Shown: positions 15,068-29,125, counted from the first letter of the stretch. The stretch: 64,000 bases of DNA from Buxus sempervirens (GCA_947561395.2 OX387194.1:30018036-30082035); one strand, 5' to 3'. Numbers and translations: made by a program. Notes: generated by a model not told the origin, from the sequence alone.

Positions 15068-17295
15068 TGTAACGCCTCGGATCCGTGTTGTGCATTAAAG
15101 ATATAACACGTCTCACAGAGGGTTAGGTAAGGATCCAAAATAAGTGTGATCGCTGGATAATCACGCAATTAATACCATATTAGAGTGCACAATTAAATTC
15201 TTATCTAAGAAGTCTAAAATAATCTTGAATTAAAATCAATCGATCCTACATCAACTACTTTATTACATTTCCCAAAATCACATGAGTCAAAGTTCCAATC
15301 TAAAATAAACTTACTAGTCTATGGATTGTAGTAATAATCTTTCTCCCTATATGTGTCAGTCGGATCTACCCCGATAGGCGCCTCACCACGAGTATCTGAA
15401 AACAAAACAAAAGCAAAGGAATGAGATACGAATATCTCAGCGAGTAGCATATGCATGCAGAAATAGTTAACCACAGTTATAAATATGCAACGATAAATAA
15501 CCAACACCAATACGTCAATAGAGATAAATACGAAATGGAAATCCAGAAGTCTAATAATAGTTCACATCAAATGTCAACCACAGTACCGATAAATCAACGA
15601 AAGGTCAATGTCATGCATATTGCTTAAATTGGTTAATTCACATGCCAAGGAGACACTCCATACCTCCATGTACACAGTTCCGGCCTACTCAGGGTTTCGG
15701 ACACTCTGAAATGACGGCCTACTCAGGGTATCGTCATCCAATGCCGGCTTACTCCGAGTATCGGCATTGACAACCAGGCCTACTCAGGGTATCTGACTGC
15801 TCTACACCGGTTGTGGCAACACACAAGGCTATGCAATTACCCCAACAAACAATACCATCACATTACTAAGCTTAACATGGATCCAAGGGAAGCTAAACCA
15901 AAACCCAATTAACAAGTTCTCAAACTCAGTATTTGCAAAACAATAAACCCACACCGATTACCATCATGTGTATCCCAATACACTCATCACAAGTCATTCC
16001 AACCAGAATAACAACTCATGTAATTTCAATAGGTATCTCAACCCCAAAACAACAAACCTCATTAGTAATAAAATCCTTTTACTCACACAAGAAAATTTAC
16101 AATACTATTCAGCCCTCCGATATCAAACAAATCCAGATTAAACAGATTCATAATCAGAAAACACATATAATACATAAAGAAGACTAACTCATTATCTTAT
16201 AGTGTCATGAACAGTAAACCTACCCAGATTCCTTCAAATCACACTTCGAAAACCTATAGAAATATCAAGAATTTGATTTAAGGCTCTCCCAATTGTTTTG
16301 AAAAGATATAATATTTCTAATGTCCTAATCTAGTCTTTAGGTAAGAGGTTGAAGTCTCAAAGTATCAAAAATTGGCTTGGATAGGTTAGAACCAACTTTC
16401 GGCAGACTTTAGTGGGTGTGCTGACCTCTGGCGCTTGGCGCGAGGTCGGCGAAAACTTGGCGTATACCAAATCAGCATCTCGTGTGGACTAAAAGACTTG
16501 GCGCAAGGTCGGCAAGAACTCGGTGTATACCAAATATCGATCTCGCGCTAACTAAAAGTACTTGGCCTGAGATAAGCGCGAACTCGGCGAGACTAAAAAT
16601 CGTACCTCGCGCTGACTAATCCTCTTGGCGCTAGGTAGGCGCCAAGTCAGCGAACACTACCTTCGACTCGCGACTCTCTGTTAATCTCAAAACTCCATGA
16701 TTGACCATATTTTTGACCTCTGTAACTACTTATCTATGCTTCTACCATCCCCAAAACACATTTAGACATGATTTGGATTTGATCTAAACAACTTTATAAT
16801 CATGACTCTAAACCCATCGAATAACTCACGCTTGAAAATATCTTATTCAGAAACCATGCTTTCGACTAAACTTAGAGATCAAAACCAGCTATAAATCAAA
16901 ACGATGCTACTCACTGTTATACTCTCCAAAGCCTTGCAACGGCGACTCCTAGAACAATAAATCCAACAGTCGATCGGCACCTAGTTTCCCTCTATTCGTA
17001 AGAGGTTTTCTTCCGAACACCTTGATTCTGATCACTTAATCGGCAGGAAACACACGGTCTGCTTCTCTCCAAAACCCTAGATCACCAGCCGAAATCACCT
17101 TCAACACAAAGTATGCGAGAAATCAAAAACCTACGAATCTAACCACCTTAAGTATTTATACTTACCCTATATACTTTGCCGCTCGACAAGTTTTAAAAAC
17201 CCTGATTCGGTGCATGCTCGCCCACCAAGTTTCCCACATACACAGCTTATTAATTTTCTAAAAAATAATTGTGTAGAAAATTTTGGGGTTTTACA
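15068..17295 (-). mobile_element. T6: solo LTR with perfect duplication AAGAT, nested in T5
   Basis: The unit starts TGTAACGCCTCGGATCC and ends TTGGGGTTTTACA; AAGAT flanks it at 15063-15067 and 17296-17300. Length is 2228 bp. It carries a hairpin array at 15660-15800 and a second block of GGCGCGAGGTCGGCG-type motifs at 16420-16680. Non-coding. Confidence 0.9.
15660..15800. repeat. Array of four hairpin units with different stems and a shared loop
   Basis: Four units share a loop of the type GCCTACTCAGGGTAT, but their stems differ: TCCG/CGGA, ATGACG/CGTCAT (15711-15737), AATGCCG/CGGCATT (15740-15768) and CAG/CTG. Pairing is preserved although the stem sequence changes. Function unknown. Confidence 0.8.
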
Positions 17296-19725
17296 AAGAT
17301 CTATTCTATGAACTTATTCAATAATGTCTAAATTTCCTCATTAATACCCTAAAACCTTAAAACTTGTTAACGCTATTATTGATTCCTCCCAGAGGTTAGT
17401 TTAAGTCTATTATGATGTATTGGTCAAGAGTTTACTCCTAAATTCCTAGTACAAATAGGTCAAGTCCATGCATTCCTTCTATCCATACCATTATGGTCCC
17501 AAATTACACTCATTGTTCCAAATAATTATCCTTCTATCTAAAATTAATTCCACCACTTCCTACACCTCAAGTTATCCTAAATTACATGTGTTACAATTAA
17601 AAAAATTCCTAGACAAATCACTAAAATTGGATTGGGATACAAAATCCTAAGTAATTCAAAATCTGACAGTAGACACTCGAATGGACGTTTGAACATCCTA
17701 TCAGGTGTTCAATTCTTGGTTTAATTCCATAGGACGCTTGAATCAGCGTTTGGGTGTCCTATTGGGAGCTCACTTATAGCCAAAAACTCAACTCTAGGGT
17801 TTTTCTTTTTAATAAAAAGCACAGGCGCAGCGTTTGCTTCAACACTTGAGTGACGCATCGGGCTTCCTAAGCCAAACACACTAAACATTGGGTGCTTGAT
17901 ATAACATTTGAGCGTTGTGTTGGGCGTTAGTTCAAATTCACAGACTTCTGGGTTTTTTTTTTGAGTTTTACGAATTTTAGATATTTTTATGGTTTTTCTT
18001 TGATTCCAATCATTAGGTTTTCACTCTAAATCATCTCTAAAACATTCCTAATCCTGTCCTATTAATTTATTATAGATCTAAGGATGTTTACAAATATTTA
18101 ATCCATTCAACTATCACTTCCTAAGCCAAACATTCCTAATCCTCTTCTTTTCTTTTCATCCATCATTGATCTTCCTTTTCTTTCTTTTTCTTTCTCATAA
18201 TTATTCCTAATTATACTCCATACATTTGAGTCTTATTTTAATTTAGAATTCTAATTCTTCTAGGAATCTTAAAATTATTCTCACCACATCCATATGACCA
18301 CTTCTATTTCTATTTTGTTGTTTCTAATATTTTACTTTTTTAATTTTCTTATTAAAAGACTCCTAATTTACTTGATTTTCGTATTTATTTAATTCTCATT
18401 TTAATATTACCTAAACACCTTATTTCCTTACATTCTTACTAAATTAAGGACCCTATTTAATTATATTTAGACATAGGCCCTTTTTCTTTTTATTAAACAT
18501 TAAATATTACTATTTAGATCCAAAACTAACCTAACTTAGTGAAATTTTAATTTCTCAAATTCATTAATTACCAAATAAATTTATTTATTCATTTCTTCAT
18601 AATAAAATTATAAAATACCCTTTTTCCTTCCTAAATTGGTTCTCTTCCAAAATATCTATATTTATTTATTATTTTAAATTATTATTCATTTCCATCCTCA
18701 ATTTCTACCTTTTATTAGCATTCCCACTTTTATTTTATTCTTTATTGTTTTAAATTTTCTAATCTTTAAATTTCCCCTTTTCTTTCTACATTTGTTTATA
18801 CCCCTATTTCATTTATTATATTTATCAATTATTTATTTTACTAAAATCCTGGATTTTACACTAATGATGTGATTTATCTCGCTACATGCATGTTGGTATG
18901 TGAGTGTTTACTGGCTTCGCCCATAAGTCACAAGGTGGAATAGTGAATGCAAAGTAGTTACTCAAAGACTTATTTTCTTCATAAGTCCTACATTATTTGT
19001 CATTATTGATTTATGAATTTGATATTTGAGACTGAGATTGTTCACATACAGTTATATAATTTGCCTGTATGTTGATTATTTTTGCCCGTAGTTGATTATA
19101 TTTCGGGATAGTTGCTGTGATTGACCGGCATTATCTCCATTTCACAGATGAACTACATATTGACTTCATATATGAGTTTTGGTTTATCATTGAGATTGTA
19201 TTGTGATTATCCCTTTTTTTTGTCGAGCATGAAAGTGTGATATTTTCATTATGAGAAACTGTTTATACATGCAAGTACTGCTTACTACGATATTCATACG
19301 CACACTGCGTTTTGTTTTGTTTTTTTTTCAACTGACCCACGTGATGACATGACTAGGTTGATCTTCAAGGAGGAGAGATTCCTGAATTTGTTGCTAAAGA
19401 TTATTATTATGCATACTAGTTTACTTTGAACACTTGAGGTTATTATTAGGAGTTTTATTTTGATGGAATAATATTGGACTTGTTTATATGAGTGAGAAAG
19501 AGTTTAGTTTCGCCTTTGTACCAAACTTTGATATTATTTTAATTTGGATGGTTTGACATTATTGGAGACCACGCTTATGTTTTATTGAATTTTATTTCCG
19601 TACTCTGATATTAAATGGAATTAATTTGATAATATTGCATGGTAATTAGTTGCTTTGGGCCATAGTAGCATTTTGGGTACAAGTTTGGTGCATGATTCGC
19701 ATAGACCTGGATTTGGGGCGTTACA

Positions 19726-20325
19726 TAGCCTCTATATTTTTGAAACCCCTATCTTGATTCAAGTATCTCAAGCTTCTCTCTAGCCATAAAACGCAAAGAA
19801 GAGAGCTAGGGGAAAGAATCTAGGGATTGAATCATTTGATGTGTTCTACTTGATTTTTCTTCAATTTGGGAAGATCCTAGAAATCTAGATCAATCAATGT
19901 TCTTAGATTTAAAGTCCTTCCTACTTTGATCTACATTTGAATGATTTTGCATGCATTTACTTTTACATATATGCATACAAAATAGAAAATCATGATCTTA
20001 AGCATTTCTAGGCAATTTATCAAATCTACCATATTCAATAATAAGATCTCAGGAGTAGGCCTTAAGTTATTTTTTTTATTCATACTAATAAGATTTAGAT
20101 TTGAATTGATCAGAGGGATACGACCTCATGGTCAGATTCATCTCAGATCTGACAGTTTTATATTGATTTTGGTGATCAAATTCTACCTGAGTTCTCTTGA
20201 TTCATAGAGAAGTGTAGGTAAATATGGATTCCACGTGTCTTTGTTCATTTCAAAGTCATTTTTATGATGTTTTTTCTAATTTGTATAAGACTCAAGCTCA
20301 GACTTAAAGGATTTTGGTTTACTTC
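19726..20325. repeat. Old repeat A1, right part
   Basis: Diverged match to about 21100-21560 of A2 (shared: CTCTAGCC.TAAAACG, AGATCT-rich segment, GACCT.ATGGTC). Non-coding. Confidence 0.55.
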
Positions 20326-22226
20326 TGTAGACACCTCAAATTGCACTAAAATATAAGGAAATAATAAAAAATGTGTTCAAGATTTAATATTGGAGGTTTA
20401 ACCTGTGTTAAGACATCAAAATTTGTAAAATATGTGATGTCCATATTTGCCATATGGTTTTTACTAGTCTTGTTTTGTCTTATATATAATACGGACGCAT
20501 CCGTATTAACCATACGGATGCGATCATGATTTACTTGTGAGCGCAAGTGGCTGCCACGTGTTGACTGGAATCTTCGGCTGTTATGCTACGTTGGCAGCGA
20601 ACATGGGAGCCTAACTGAATATCAACCTTAGCTTTCTTTCGGATTTCAGTATTTTTGTGCTGTTTGTATATATGATAATTTTTGGTCAAAACCGGATGAT
20701 ATATACGGACAAGGCTTGTTTTATCAATCTCATAAAGGCTTGGGATATGAGCCTTATTTACCTTATGTGCCTTTCTCTGGGAGACTCGATCTACCCTATT
20801 TGCCCTCCAAAACCATTAGATTTACTTCAATTCATGCCTTAGGCTTGAATTAGAACAATCTAGAAGGTTATTTTGGCCTACCCTTGGGACATCCATGCCC
20901 TTGCTCTTGCCTATAAATAGAGGGCCTCTCCTCTAGCAAAAGGCCGATAATCTGAAGATTGAGAGCTCTTGAAGAAGAAGGGAACCTCTGCCCAATTCTC
21001 CACTTAAGTTCTCAAGCAACCAAGGTGAGCTTCTACTCTTTATTTTTTTACTTTTATTTCAATTCAAGCAATCTTTTATCTTCTACTTTTTTTGTAGATA
21101 AGGCCTATTTGTGTGTTTGTAACCCCAAACCATGCTTAAAGTACCTTAAGCATCATCTCTAGCCGTAAAACGTGAAGAGAGAACCAGGGGAAACAAGTAT
21201 TGGAATGGATCCTTTAGGCTTAGAACCATTTTTCATGAAACTGTATGATTCATATGTGGTTGCTGTTTGTGCATGTTTTGTCTTTAATTCAAGAGGAATT
21301 ACATAGATCTATGCTCTCTATAGCATTAGATCTCAATTCTCTCCTTAAAATTTGATTTCCTACACAATTCCATGCACACAATCACTTGATTTTTGTCAAA
21401 ATAGGCATGGATCTTAGATCTACTATGCTCAATATAGTAGATCTGAAATCAGAGGCCTTAGAGTAAATTTCTAGGGCTTTTTGAATTGGTTTTAATTGGA
21501 TTTAATCTTCTAGAGATGACCTTATGGTCTAACCTCTTTGATTTGAGCAAATTTTCCTTAACTTGGGTAGATTTGACCCTCCCTCTCAAAATAGTGAGAG
21601 ATCTAAGCCAAATCCACGCCCTAAATCTTTCTGAGTGATTTTCAACTCATTTCAAGTGATTTCAAATCAGATGATATAAATCAAACACATTATTTTGGCT
21701 TGATTTTACTTAAATTTTACAGATTTGGATAGAACCTGTACCACGTCTTGGATCATTCATAACTTTAATATATGGATGAATTTTTGAATGATTTAAGAGA
21801 CATGTGAAAGGTGAAGAAGTATAGTTTAATCCTGTAAAATTTGAGCAATTTATATGAAGCCGATTTTTCAAACCATTTGATTGAAATTAATGAGTCAGAT
21901 CGGATCAAATTGCTGTACTTGTCACTTTGATTGAATACCAAAGGCTCGTTACAACTCTGATTTGAATGATTTCAATTCATGAGTCTTCTTTTAGGAGTCT
22001 ACTTTCAAATCCAATTGGTCTTATGAGCTTTCACTTTAATTTGAGCTCTATGTGCTTGATTGACTCTGTGTTGCTCAGTAGCAGATTACAAAGTTAATCT
22101 GTGATCCTCTAAGCATGTCTGAAAGAGCATATGAGCTACAAATGGATGAAGTTTTGAGTGAGGCCTATTCCATTGGAAAGATGACACCTTACACTTTATT
22201 CACACCAATTTTCAAGGATTTATATG
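20326..22226. repeat. Old repeat A2
   Basis: It starts with an LTR-like TGTAGACACC and contains a TATA-like box (CTATAAATAGAGG, about 20913-20925) and non-coding sequence matching A1. T7 interrupts it at 22227. It may be an LTR of a separate old family, but the other end and a target duplication were not found. No open frame of interest. Confidence 0.5.
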
Positions 22227-23764
22227 TGTAACGCCCCGAACCCGGGTCAATGCAAAACAGGCACCCAACTAGAATCCGAAGTGCTACTGGGCCCAAAGCA
22301 TCTAATTACCAGACAATCAAATTAAATTCATTCAACAATTAATATCAAAGTGCGGAAGTCTAACATCAATAAAATCAATAAGCGTGGATAAAAGTGTCAT
22401 CCAAACCATCACATCAATAATAATCAAAGTCTGGTAAATAGGTTCTATCACTCTCACTCTCATAATCATCCAATCTATAAAATAATAAAATAAGAATCAA
22501 ATGTATCTTTCATCTGTATCAACTTCCAATCAATAACTACTCAGAATAGTAAATATCTTCTGGAAGAAAGTCAGCAAACTCGCCCTGAGAACAAACCCCA
22601 AAGCCTCCTTCATGCGGATCAGCTAAAAAACAAAACAAAACACGGATAAGATACTAATATCCCAGTAGGCAACACTATGCATGGATAAATAGTTTATACA
22701 TAAAAATAGTCATGTTTTCATGCTCGATAAAGTAAACGAGAAAAGTAAGATACAATCTCGACAATTAAATCAATACTCAATTAAAAACATTTCATTAGGT
22801 ATAATCTTTCCCATCAACATGATTTTCAACACGAAGGTGCAATGAGCAAAAACAAGAACTAAACTATCATATAACATTGTAGGACTCATGAAGACAAGTA
22901 GGCCTTTGAAAAGAAACTCTTCATCCACTACGCCACCATACGACTTACCTTTACCCCCAGCTAGGGTGGACAACAGTCCACTACCCCAGTCGAGGTGAAC
23001 CGCAATCCATTTCCCACAGAACATCAAACCATAGGCCCTCGGCCCTTTTCAAAGTAACAGGAAGCCTTAGCTTCATTCTTAGTTCACACATATCAACATG
23101 TCTTACAAGTCAATAGATTCACTTTCCAGACACCATCTCTTTAACATAACAACTCAAAACAAATCTAAGTATAAGGCAACCACAAAACCAACTATATCAA
23201 ATTCCAATAAAACTTAAGTAGGAGAAGTCTCTAAACCCCTAAAATTTGTTCATATAGTGATTAAAATCAATAAAAACCAATCCCACAGTAAAAATCTACT
23301 CAAAATGCTGAAAACGGCATTTTTCTGGGTCTAGGCGCCTAGGCGCTTTAGCTAGGCGTCTACCCAATACAATGGGTGCCTATTTGACCCCCCTGAGCGC
23401 CCATACAATAATCTGCTCGAACGAATGCAGTTCGTTCCAATTTTTGATTTTGTCAAAATCCAACTATCAAACTCGTTTTCTTTCACCTCAAACACACCCA
23501 AAAACATCCTAAAACATTCTAGAATCAAAATCAAACAAGTTTTAAACCCTAAACAAGCTTCAACTCGAATCAATCGACAGAAATTCCAAAAGTCACAGAA
23601 AAACACAATAACCTGTATATCTCGTTTAAACTTCGATTTCTTCACGTAGAAATAGTTGGAAAGGTGCCACTTACCTGAAGACGCTCGAATCCACCTTTCC
23701 TCTCCTTTTGTCCCTGCGTCTCCCCCTTTCTTGATGAATAGAAGAACCCTCGGGTTCTTCCTAC

Positions 23765-23803
<39 letters not shown>

Positions 23804-25354
23804 TTTTTATTAAACCACTTGAACCAATTTAGATAAACCAAACCCCCACAAAATTGAACCCAAGTAATTAATTCTCTCTTCAGGTAAAATAACCCAACTA
23901 AACCAACTAATTAAACCAATTAGATCAATTGCACCTAAACCAACTAAACCAAACTCAATCTCTTAAACTAGTTTTACTTGAAATGACCCGATCCACTTGA
24001 ATCAAACCCAGATCAACTAAACCCGAACCGAACCATACCATTTATTTCTTTTAAAATTGTGATTTAATTAATCTAATTAAATTCTTTAATACCATATTTT
24101 CCCTTAATTAAAATATTCACTCTTATTTACAATTTCTTAGAACATTAGCATCTTACAGATACATTTTCCTAAGTAAGAATTTTTAATCAAATCGATTTAG
24201 ATTTCTAAATAACCCAAAATCCCAATTTATTTTCAAGTCAAACAACTCATTTGCAAAACAGACCTAGATCCTTCTTACATTTGTTTAAAATACCTAAGAT
24301 AATTTAAAACAGTTGTAAACACCCTAAATAAATTATTTAAGACATTTAAAATCATTTAAAAATCATTGTATCTTGGAACAGTGTTTAAATCTATGAAAGA
24401 TTAGAATTTAGAGGTGGTCGCTCACCCCTGTCGCTCAGGCGACCTAGGTGGGTGATCGGCCAACTTAAACAAAATTCTTTAATACAACGGGCGCTTATGT
24501 GGGCGCCCAAGCGACCCCCGTGGGCGACCTACTCAACTTTAGAGTTTTTAATGGTCGCTTACCCCATCGCTCAGGCAACCTAGGTGGGCGGCTGTTCTTA
24601 CGTATTTAAAGAAAAACACAAGCGACGCGCTCGTGCATATCGCCTAGGAGACCATGCCAAACGCTCGACAAACAACGGCTAATACAAATTTGAAAACCAG
24701 ATTTTTATGCATCAAAACGACGATCTACGTATTCAAATCAACTCTAATAACTTCTAAACATATAGAAATTACTTCTAAATCATGTAGAAACATATAAACA
24801 ATACTTTTAGATTATCAAGAACAATCAAACATAAGAAAACCAAGTTTCGGCTAAAACAGGGTGTGCTACATACCTCTGATCGATCCAATTCCTTCCTTTC
24901 TCCTCTACTCTCGCAGTGGGTGATGATCTCTTCTCCTATGGTGACACAGGTTCCTCCTAGATGCAGTACTCGCGTCCAACAGAGCGTCTCATTCTTCTCC
25001 TCTCTCTCTCGGTCTCTCTTCTCTTTCTCAGTTGCAACTAACAATATGAAGAAAACGAACGTAGGTATACAATCAGCCCGTATACCCTATTAAAACCCTA
25101 TTTTCTAATCCCATTATTCCATGAATCTCACTACCATCAATTCCTATAGTACTAACCAATCAGATTAAAAGAAAACCTTAAATTAATACTTACTTCAATA
25201 TCTCATGATCCAACGGTCAGATTTGCTTCAATCTCCGGATCTCCTCCATCAGTGTGATCACCTATATTTATAATTACAATCCATCAGTAAAATTCTCAAT
25301 AAAATTCTGATTATTATTTAATTGAAATTTTCTGCAAATTTTCGGAGTCTTACA
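22227..25354 (-). mobile_element. T7: LTR of the T family, mosaic
   Basis: The unit starts TGTAACGCCCCGAACCCGGG and ends TTCGGAGTCTTACA. The first about 700 bp are nearly the same as T1. The part 22940-23760 is unlike T1 and has its own palindrome block (23320-23410) and its own TTACCTGAAGACGCTCG-type end segment. A second palindrome block (24415-24660) and a second such segment (24861 onward) follow. No convincing target duplication. It looks like a recombinant of two subfamilies. Confidence 0.75.
23769..23798. repeat. (TA)n microsatellite
   Basis: A short pure TA run inside T7. Confidence 0.95.
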
Positions 25355-25679
25355 CATGACCACTAGCAGTATATCATCTAAGGAAATCTCATGTCATTTA
25401 TCACATTGCAATTCATATAATTCAACAAATAATGCGGGAACATATCACAATTCCCATGATTTATATCATTGAATTTGTGTGCAAGAAGTAAATAAATAAC
25501 ATGTTAATTATACACAATTACTTTTGTGATGAATCTATACAACCTGTAGGTTTGACGATTAATCGCGACTTTGCAATCAGGTAGGGTGATTAATTGCCCA
25601 TTGTGATTAACCTTCCAGAGCTCTGTCTAGCTCTCAGGATTAATCCTTGAACATCCAGGATTAATTGACATGTCAAAAT
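25355..25679. repeat. Non-coding stretch with ATTAATCG-type motifs
   Basis: No gene. The part 25553-25670 has repeated ATTAATCG/GATTAATCC text like that at 10855-10975 in T3, so this may be a remnant of the same LTR family or of repeat A2. Confidence 0.4.
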
Positions 25680-25873
25680 TAGGGCTGCAACCCGGTCCGG
25701 TTAAAACCAAACCCAAATCGACTTCGGTTCGGTTTTTTATATGTTTGGTTCGGTATTGGTTCCAAAATCTCTAAACTGAATTAGATCGGTTTGGTTTTGG
25801 GTTGTATGATCGGTTAAACCGAATCAAACTGAAATCATACATTTCTCTAAACCAAACCGAACCGAACCGAAAA

Positions 25874-25983
<110 letters not shown>

Positions 25984-27132
25984 CTTTACCCTTAACTTTT
26001 AAACATATTAAAAATTAACCCTTCTCTTAAATTAACTAAATCTACCCCCAATCTCCCAAACCCTAAACCCTAGCTCAACCTTTGCCTCCCTTCTCTCCGC
26101 TGCCGATCTTCGACGTTCGAGAGCACCTTTTCACTGGTCATCGACGTTCGAAAACACATCTTCGAAGCCTTTCAGCCTAGCTGCCTTTCTCACAAGTCAC
26201 ATGGCAAAGTGATAACAAGAAAAGTGTCTGGTAGCCAGAAGTCTCACAGGTAGTCTTACTCTTTTCCCTTGAAGCCCTAACATCTACTTCTAAGGTTCTG
26301 AATTCGAGTTCTTTGTCTTGATCCTGAGGTCGTCTTTAGTTATTTGAAATTTCATTGTTGAAAGTTCTCTTTCTTGAAATTATGAATCGTTCTAACAATC
26401 ATTTGCTTGTATTTCTTTATTAATTTTTTATGGTTTATTTTGAAACTCTGCTTATTAAATTTTGATTTATTTCTGGAAACCATCTGATATAAACTTCTTC
26501 CATTTTTTTCTGTTTGGTAAGAATGCGCTAAAAATTTCCGAGATTGTGGTGGTTGCTCTTCTGTTGTCTAGTTTGCCATTTGAAACTTAATTTGATCAAA
26601 AGCACGTTTTAGGTGTGACTGAGTGACTAGTGTATATATGATTTATTTATTTGTTTATTTTATTGGTTGAAACTTAATTTGATCGCAATACTTGATGTGA
26701 AGATCTCAGTGGTTGTTTCTTGAATAAAACAAAAGAGCATGGGTTTGGTCATGCGAGGCCGAACCCAACTGCAAGAGTTAATCTCAAATGTCGTTTTATT
26801 ATCTTAACAGAAATCCATTATCAATGATGTGTGTTGTATATCTTAATTTTGAAGAGCCAAATCATCCTGTTTTCATTCAGTTTGTTTGCTTAGACATGAA
26901 TATCTGAAATAAACAATTTAAAAATCCATTTAGATGCATGAAAGTATGCAGTTCCCTCTTCACTGCTTTGGACATTATTTTCACTTGATGTCTTTACTTA
27001 TTGATTGTCTAACTTGATGTTAGATTCAATTTACAAAGTTCCTAAAGTAGATTGAGACCTTAAGGTCGATTGCTAAATAGATCTAATGTTGCTCTCCATG
27101 CTGAGTTGTCTATTTCATTGTTATTTGATTAG

Positions 27133-27316
27133 ATGTCAAGCATGGGTGATACTAAAATTAGTGATGAAAATGCTGAAACTACGGTAGCTTCCTTGGTGTC
27201 ATCGAGTGGTAAAAGGCCATATAAAGGAAGATCAGTGGTTTGGGAGCATTTTACTAAGTTGAAAAGTTTAAGTGGGGGAAAATCTTAAAGGGCAACATGC
27301 AACTATCGCCATAATG
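27133..27316 (+). pseudogene. hAT transposase N-terminal exon with BED zinc finger, broken
   Basis: From the ATG at 27133 the frame reads MSSMGDTKISDENAETT..., then KGRSVVWEHFTKLKS and, after a stop codon at 27286-27288, RATCNYRH. The pattern VW..F, then CNY, then H is that of the BED DNA-binding finger at the N-terminus of plant hAT transposases. The second expected cysteine is replaced by arginine (CNYR instead of CNYC). With the in-frame stop and the T8 insertion 30 bp later, the gene is dead. The dimerisation and catalytic domains are absent from the window. Confidence 0.7.
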
Positions 27317-28194
27317 TGTGAAACCCCAAATTCTTGACCACTAGCTTAAGTGCTAATCAAGAGATAATTAACAAGTCCTAACAAATAATATTTTAAATTG
27401 TGAAGGTGAATTGGGAGGAGCCCAGACTTGAAGCCAACCAAGTGGCTAAGTCCATGTTTATCATAAATGTGTAAGGGTAAGCCTTTCTTCATTTGGGTAA
27501 TTTCTAAGTTATTAAATGAATTATTTCATGTGAGATGAAGAATGGCTAAGTGGTAAATTGTTGTGTGCAATAGGAGGAGAGTGACAAGATGGTGATTTTG
27601 GGTGTCTTGATGGGAGAAGGGCATACTTGGAAGGAAATTGCCAAAAATCCATTTGGAGAAATTTTATTAAGTGTAAAGAGGGGTTTTGAGGGTTCATTCG
27701 TACGAAACCCCACCCTTTATTCTTTCTCTCCTTCTTCCTCTCCTACTCTCCCAATTATTTCCTTGGATGAGCTACCCAAGGGAGGTATTCAAGAGCACAA
27801 AACGTGTGGGAGCTATTGCATTAAGAAGAAGAGCTACACCTTTGTTGGAAGAACCAAAGTTGGAGACTTTCATTGGTTGTTTTCTTGGAGGATTGAGGCG
27901 GAGCAACCAAAGAGTGCTGCTTGTGGCTTGCATTAAGAGCAAGAAGACTTTCTTGGTTGATTGCTAGAGGTAAACAGCACCCTCCCCACCTAAATTTTTG
28001 TTTATCTCGTTTTCGTATGAAATGTGAACAATTTGGGGGGTTTTGTGTAAACTTGATTATCTTTGCAAATAGGAGAGGGATTTGTTTGGGGTTTTGTAAG
28101 TAATAGGTAACCACACATGCTAGAGACAATTTAGAGACCAAAAACCATAGAAATGAGTGAGATTTGTAAAATCCTATAAAATCACAAAATTCGG

Positions 28195-28960
28195 ATTTTT
28201 CGCGACCTGGGAATCGCCAGGGCGCTCGATAGAGCACTCAAGCGATATCGAGCACCCATTCTTATTCCCTAGTTGCTGGTCGGCTGCTCGTTGGCACTCG
28301 AGCACCCAATCGAGCTCCCCGCCTATGTTTTTTTGAAACCTCAGAACTCGAGAGTTGAAATTTGGCCTAAGCCGGGCGCCTAAGCGCTCGAGCGAGCACT
28401 CAGGCGCCCATGCCCAAATTTGAGTATTTTTGGATTTTAGTACAAATCCAACTACGGATTGTTTTTATTTGAATCCAACACATGTGCAAATAGGATTTAG
28501 GTTTCTAGGAAGTGTACACACTGGAATCAACTCAAAATTCCAAATAACCAAGATTTTGGGTACGTTCTACTGAAATAGGTTTCCTAGGAAGTTTATGTTC
28601 CAGATTGCTATAGAAGTAGGGTAATTTAATTCTATCACTTGGAACACCTTCTAAATGATCCTTGGAAGTAGAAAACCAAAGCCAAATTAAAGTTGTACAT
28701 GTTTCCAAAGAGTTTTGGCCTAGGTTGCCCAAGTGAGATATGAAATGCAAAACTTAATACCATGAATGTATCTTGTTGTTATTGATTATTGTGGTAAGCA
28801 TGTGATCTATTTTAGGGCATTGGCCCATTTGTTTAGCATGATATGAGAAGGGGCATTGGCCCGATATTGATGTTACTTATATGGAGGGCAATGGCCCGAG
28901 TTCCATGAGATAATGAGAAAGGGCTTGGCCCAAGATTGACTTGGGTAAGGCCATGAGCTA
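28195..28960 (+). repeat. T8 LTR: GC-rich palindrome block and GGGC..GCCC repeats
   Basis: The part 28195-28420 carries motifs such as GCGCTCGA...CGAGCACC and GGGCGCCTAAGCGCTCGAGC. The part 28810-28960 has four units with near-palindromic cores GGGCATTGGCCC, GGGCATTGGCCC, GGGCAATGGCCC and GGGCTTGGCCC, spaced about 40-45 bp. Confidence 0.75.
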
Positions 28961-29125
28961 CCCTTGAGATTATACACATGATGGCATGGTTTGACACATG
29001 GAACTGATTGAAAGAACACTTACATAATGAACAATCTTAAGTTATGGATCCATAAATTTAAGTAGGTGTGTATATAATGCCATGACCAAGTGTTATTGTC
29101 CTTGTGTTACTATATTGCTTATATC

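Larger units (their letters stand above)
13861..18860 (-). mobile_element. T5: solo LTR nested in T2, interrupted by T6
   Basis: The unit starts TGTAACGCCCCGAATC and ends TGGATTTTACA at 18860, after which T2 resumes. Flanks CCCAT and CTAAT agree at 3 of 5 positions. Net length without T6 is about 2.77 kb. The 3' half is unusually pyrimidine- and AT-rich (18000-18860). A block of TTGAGCGTTGGGCG-type motifs lies at 17690-17930. Confidence 0.75.

Noticed and set aside
22222-25359. Target duplication for T7
   Set aside because: ATATG and CATGA do not match at the assigned ends; only a one-base shift gives a partial match, so none is claimed.
27589-28237. Open frames of 93-138 codons on both strands
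   Set aside because: They lie in the T8 LTR, overlap one another and have no family resemblance.
28810-28960. Spaced GGGC..GCCC repeats as a CRISPR-like array
   Set aside because: Plant nuclear DNA, too few and imperfect units, located inside an LTR.
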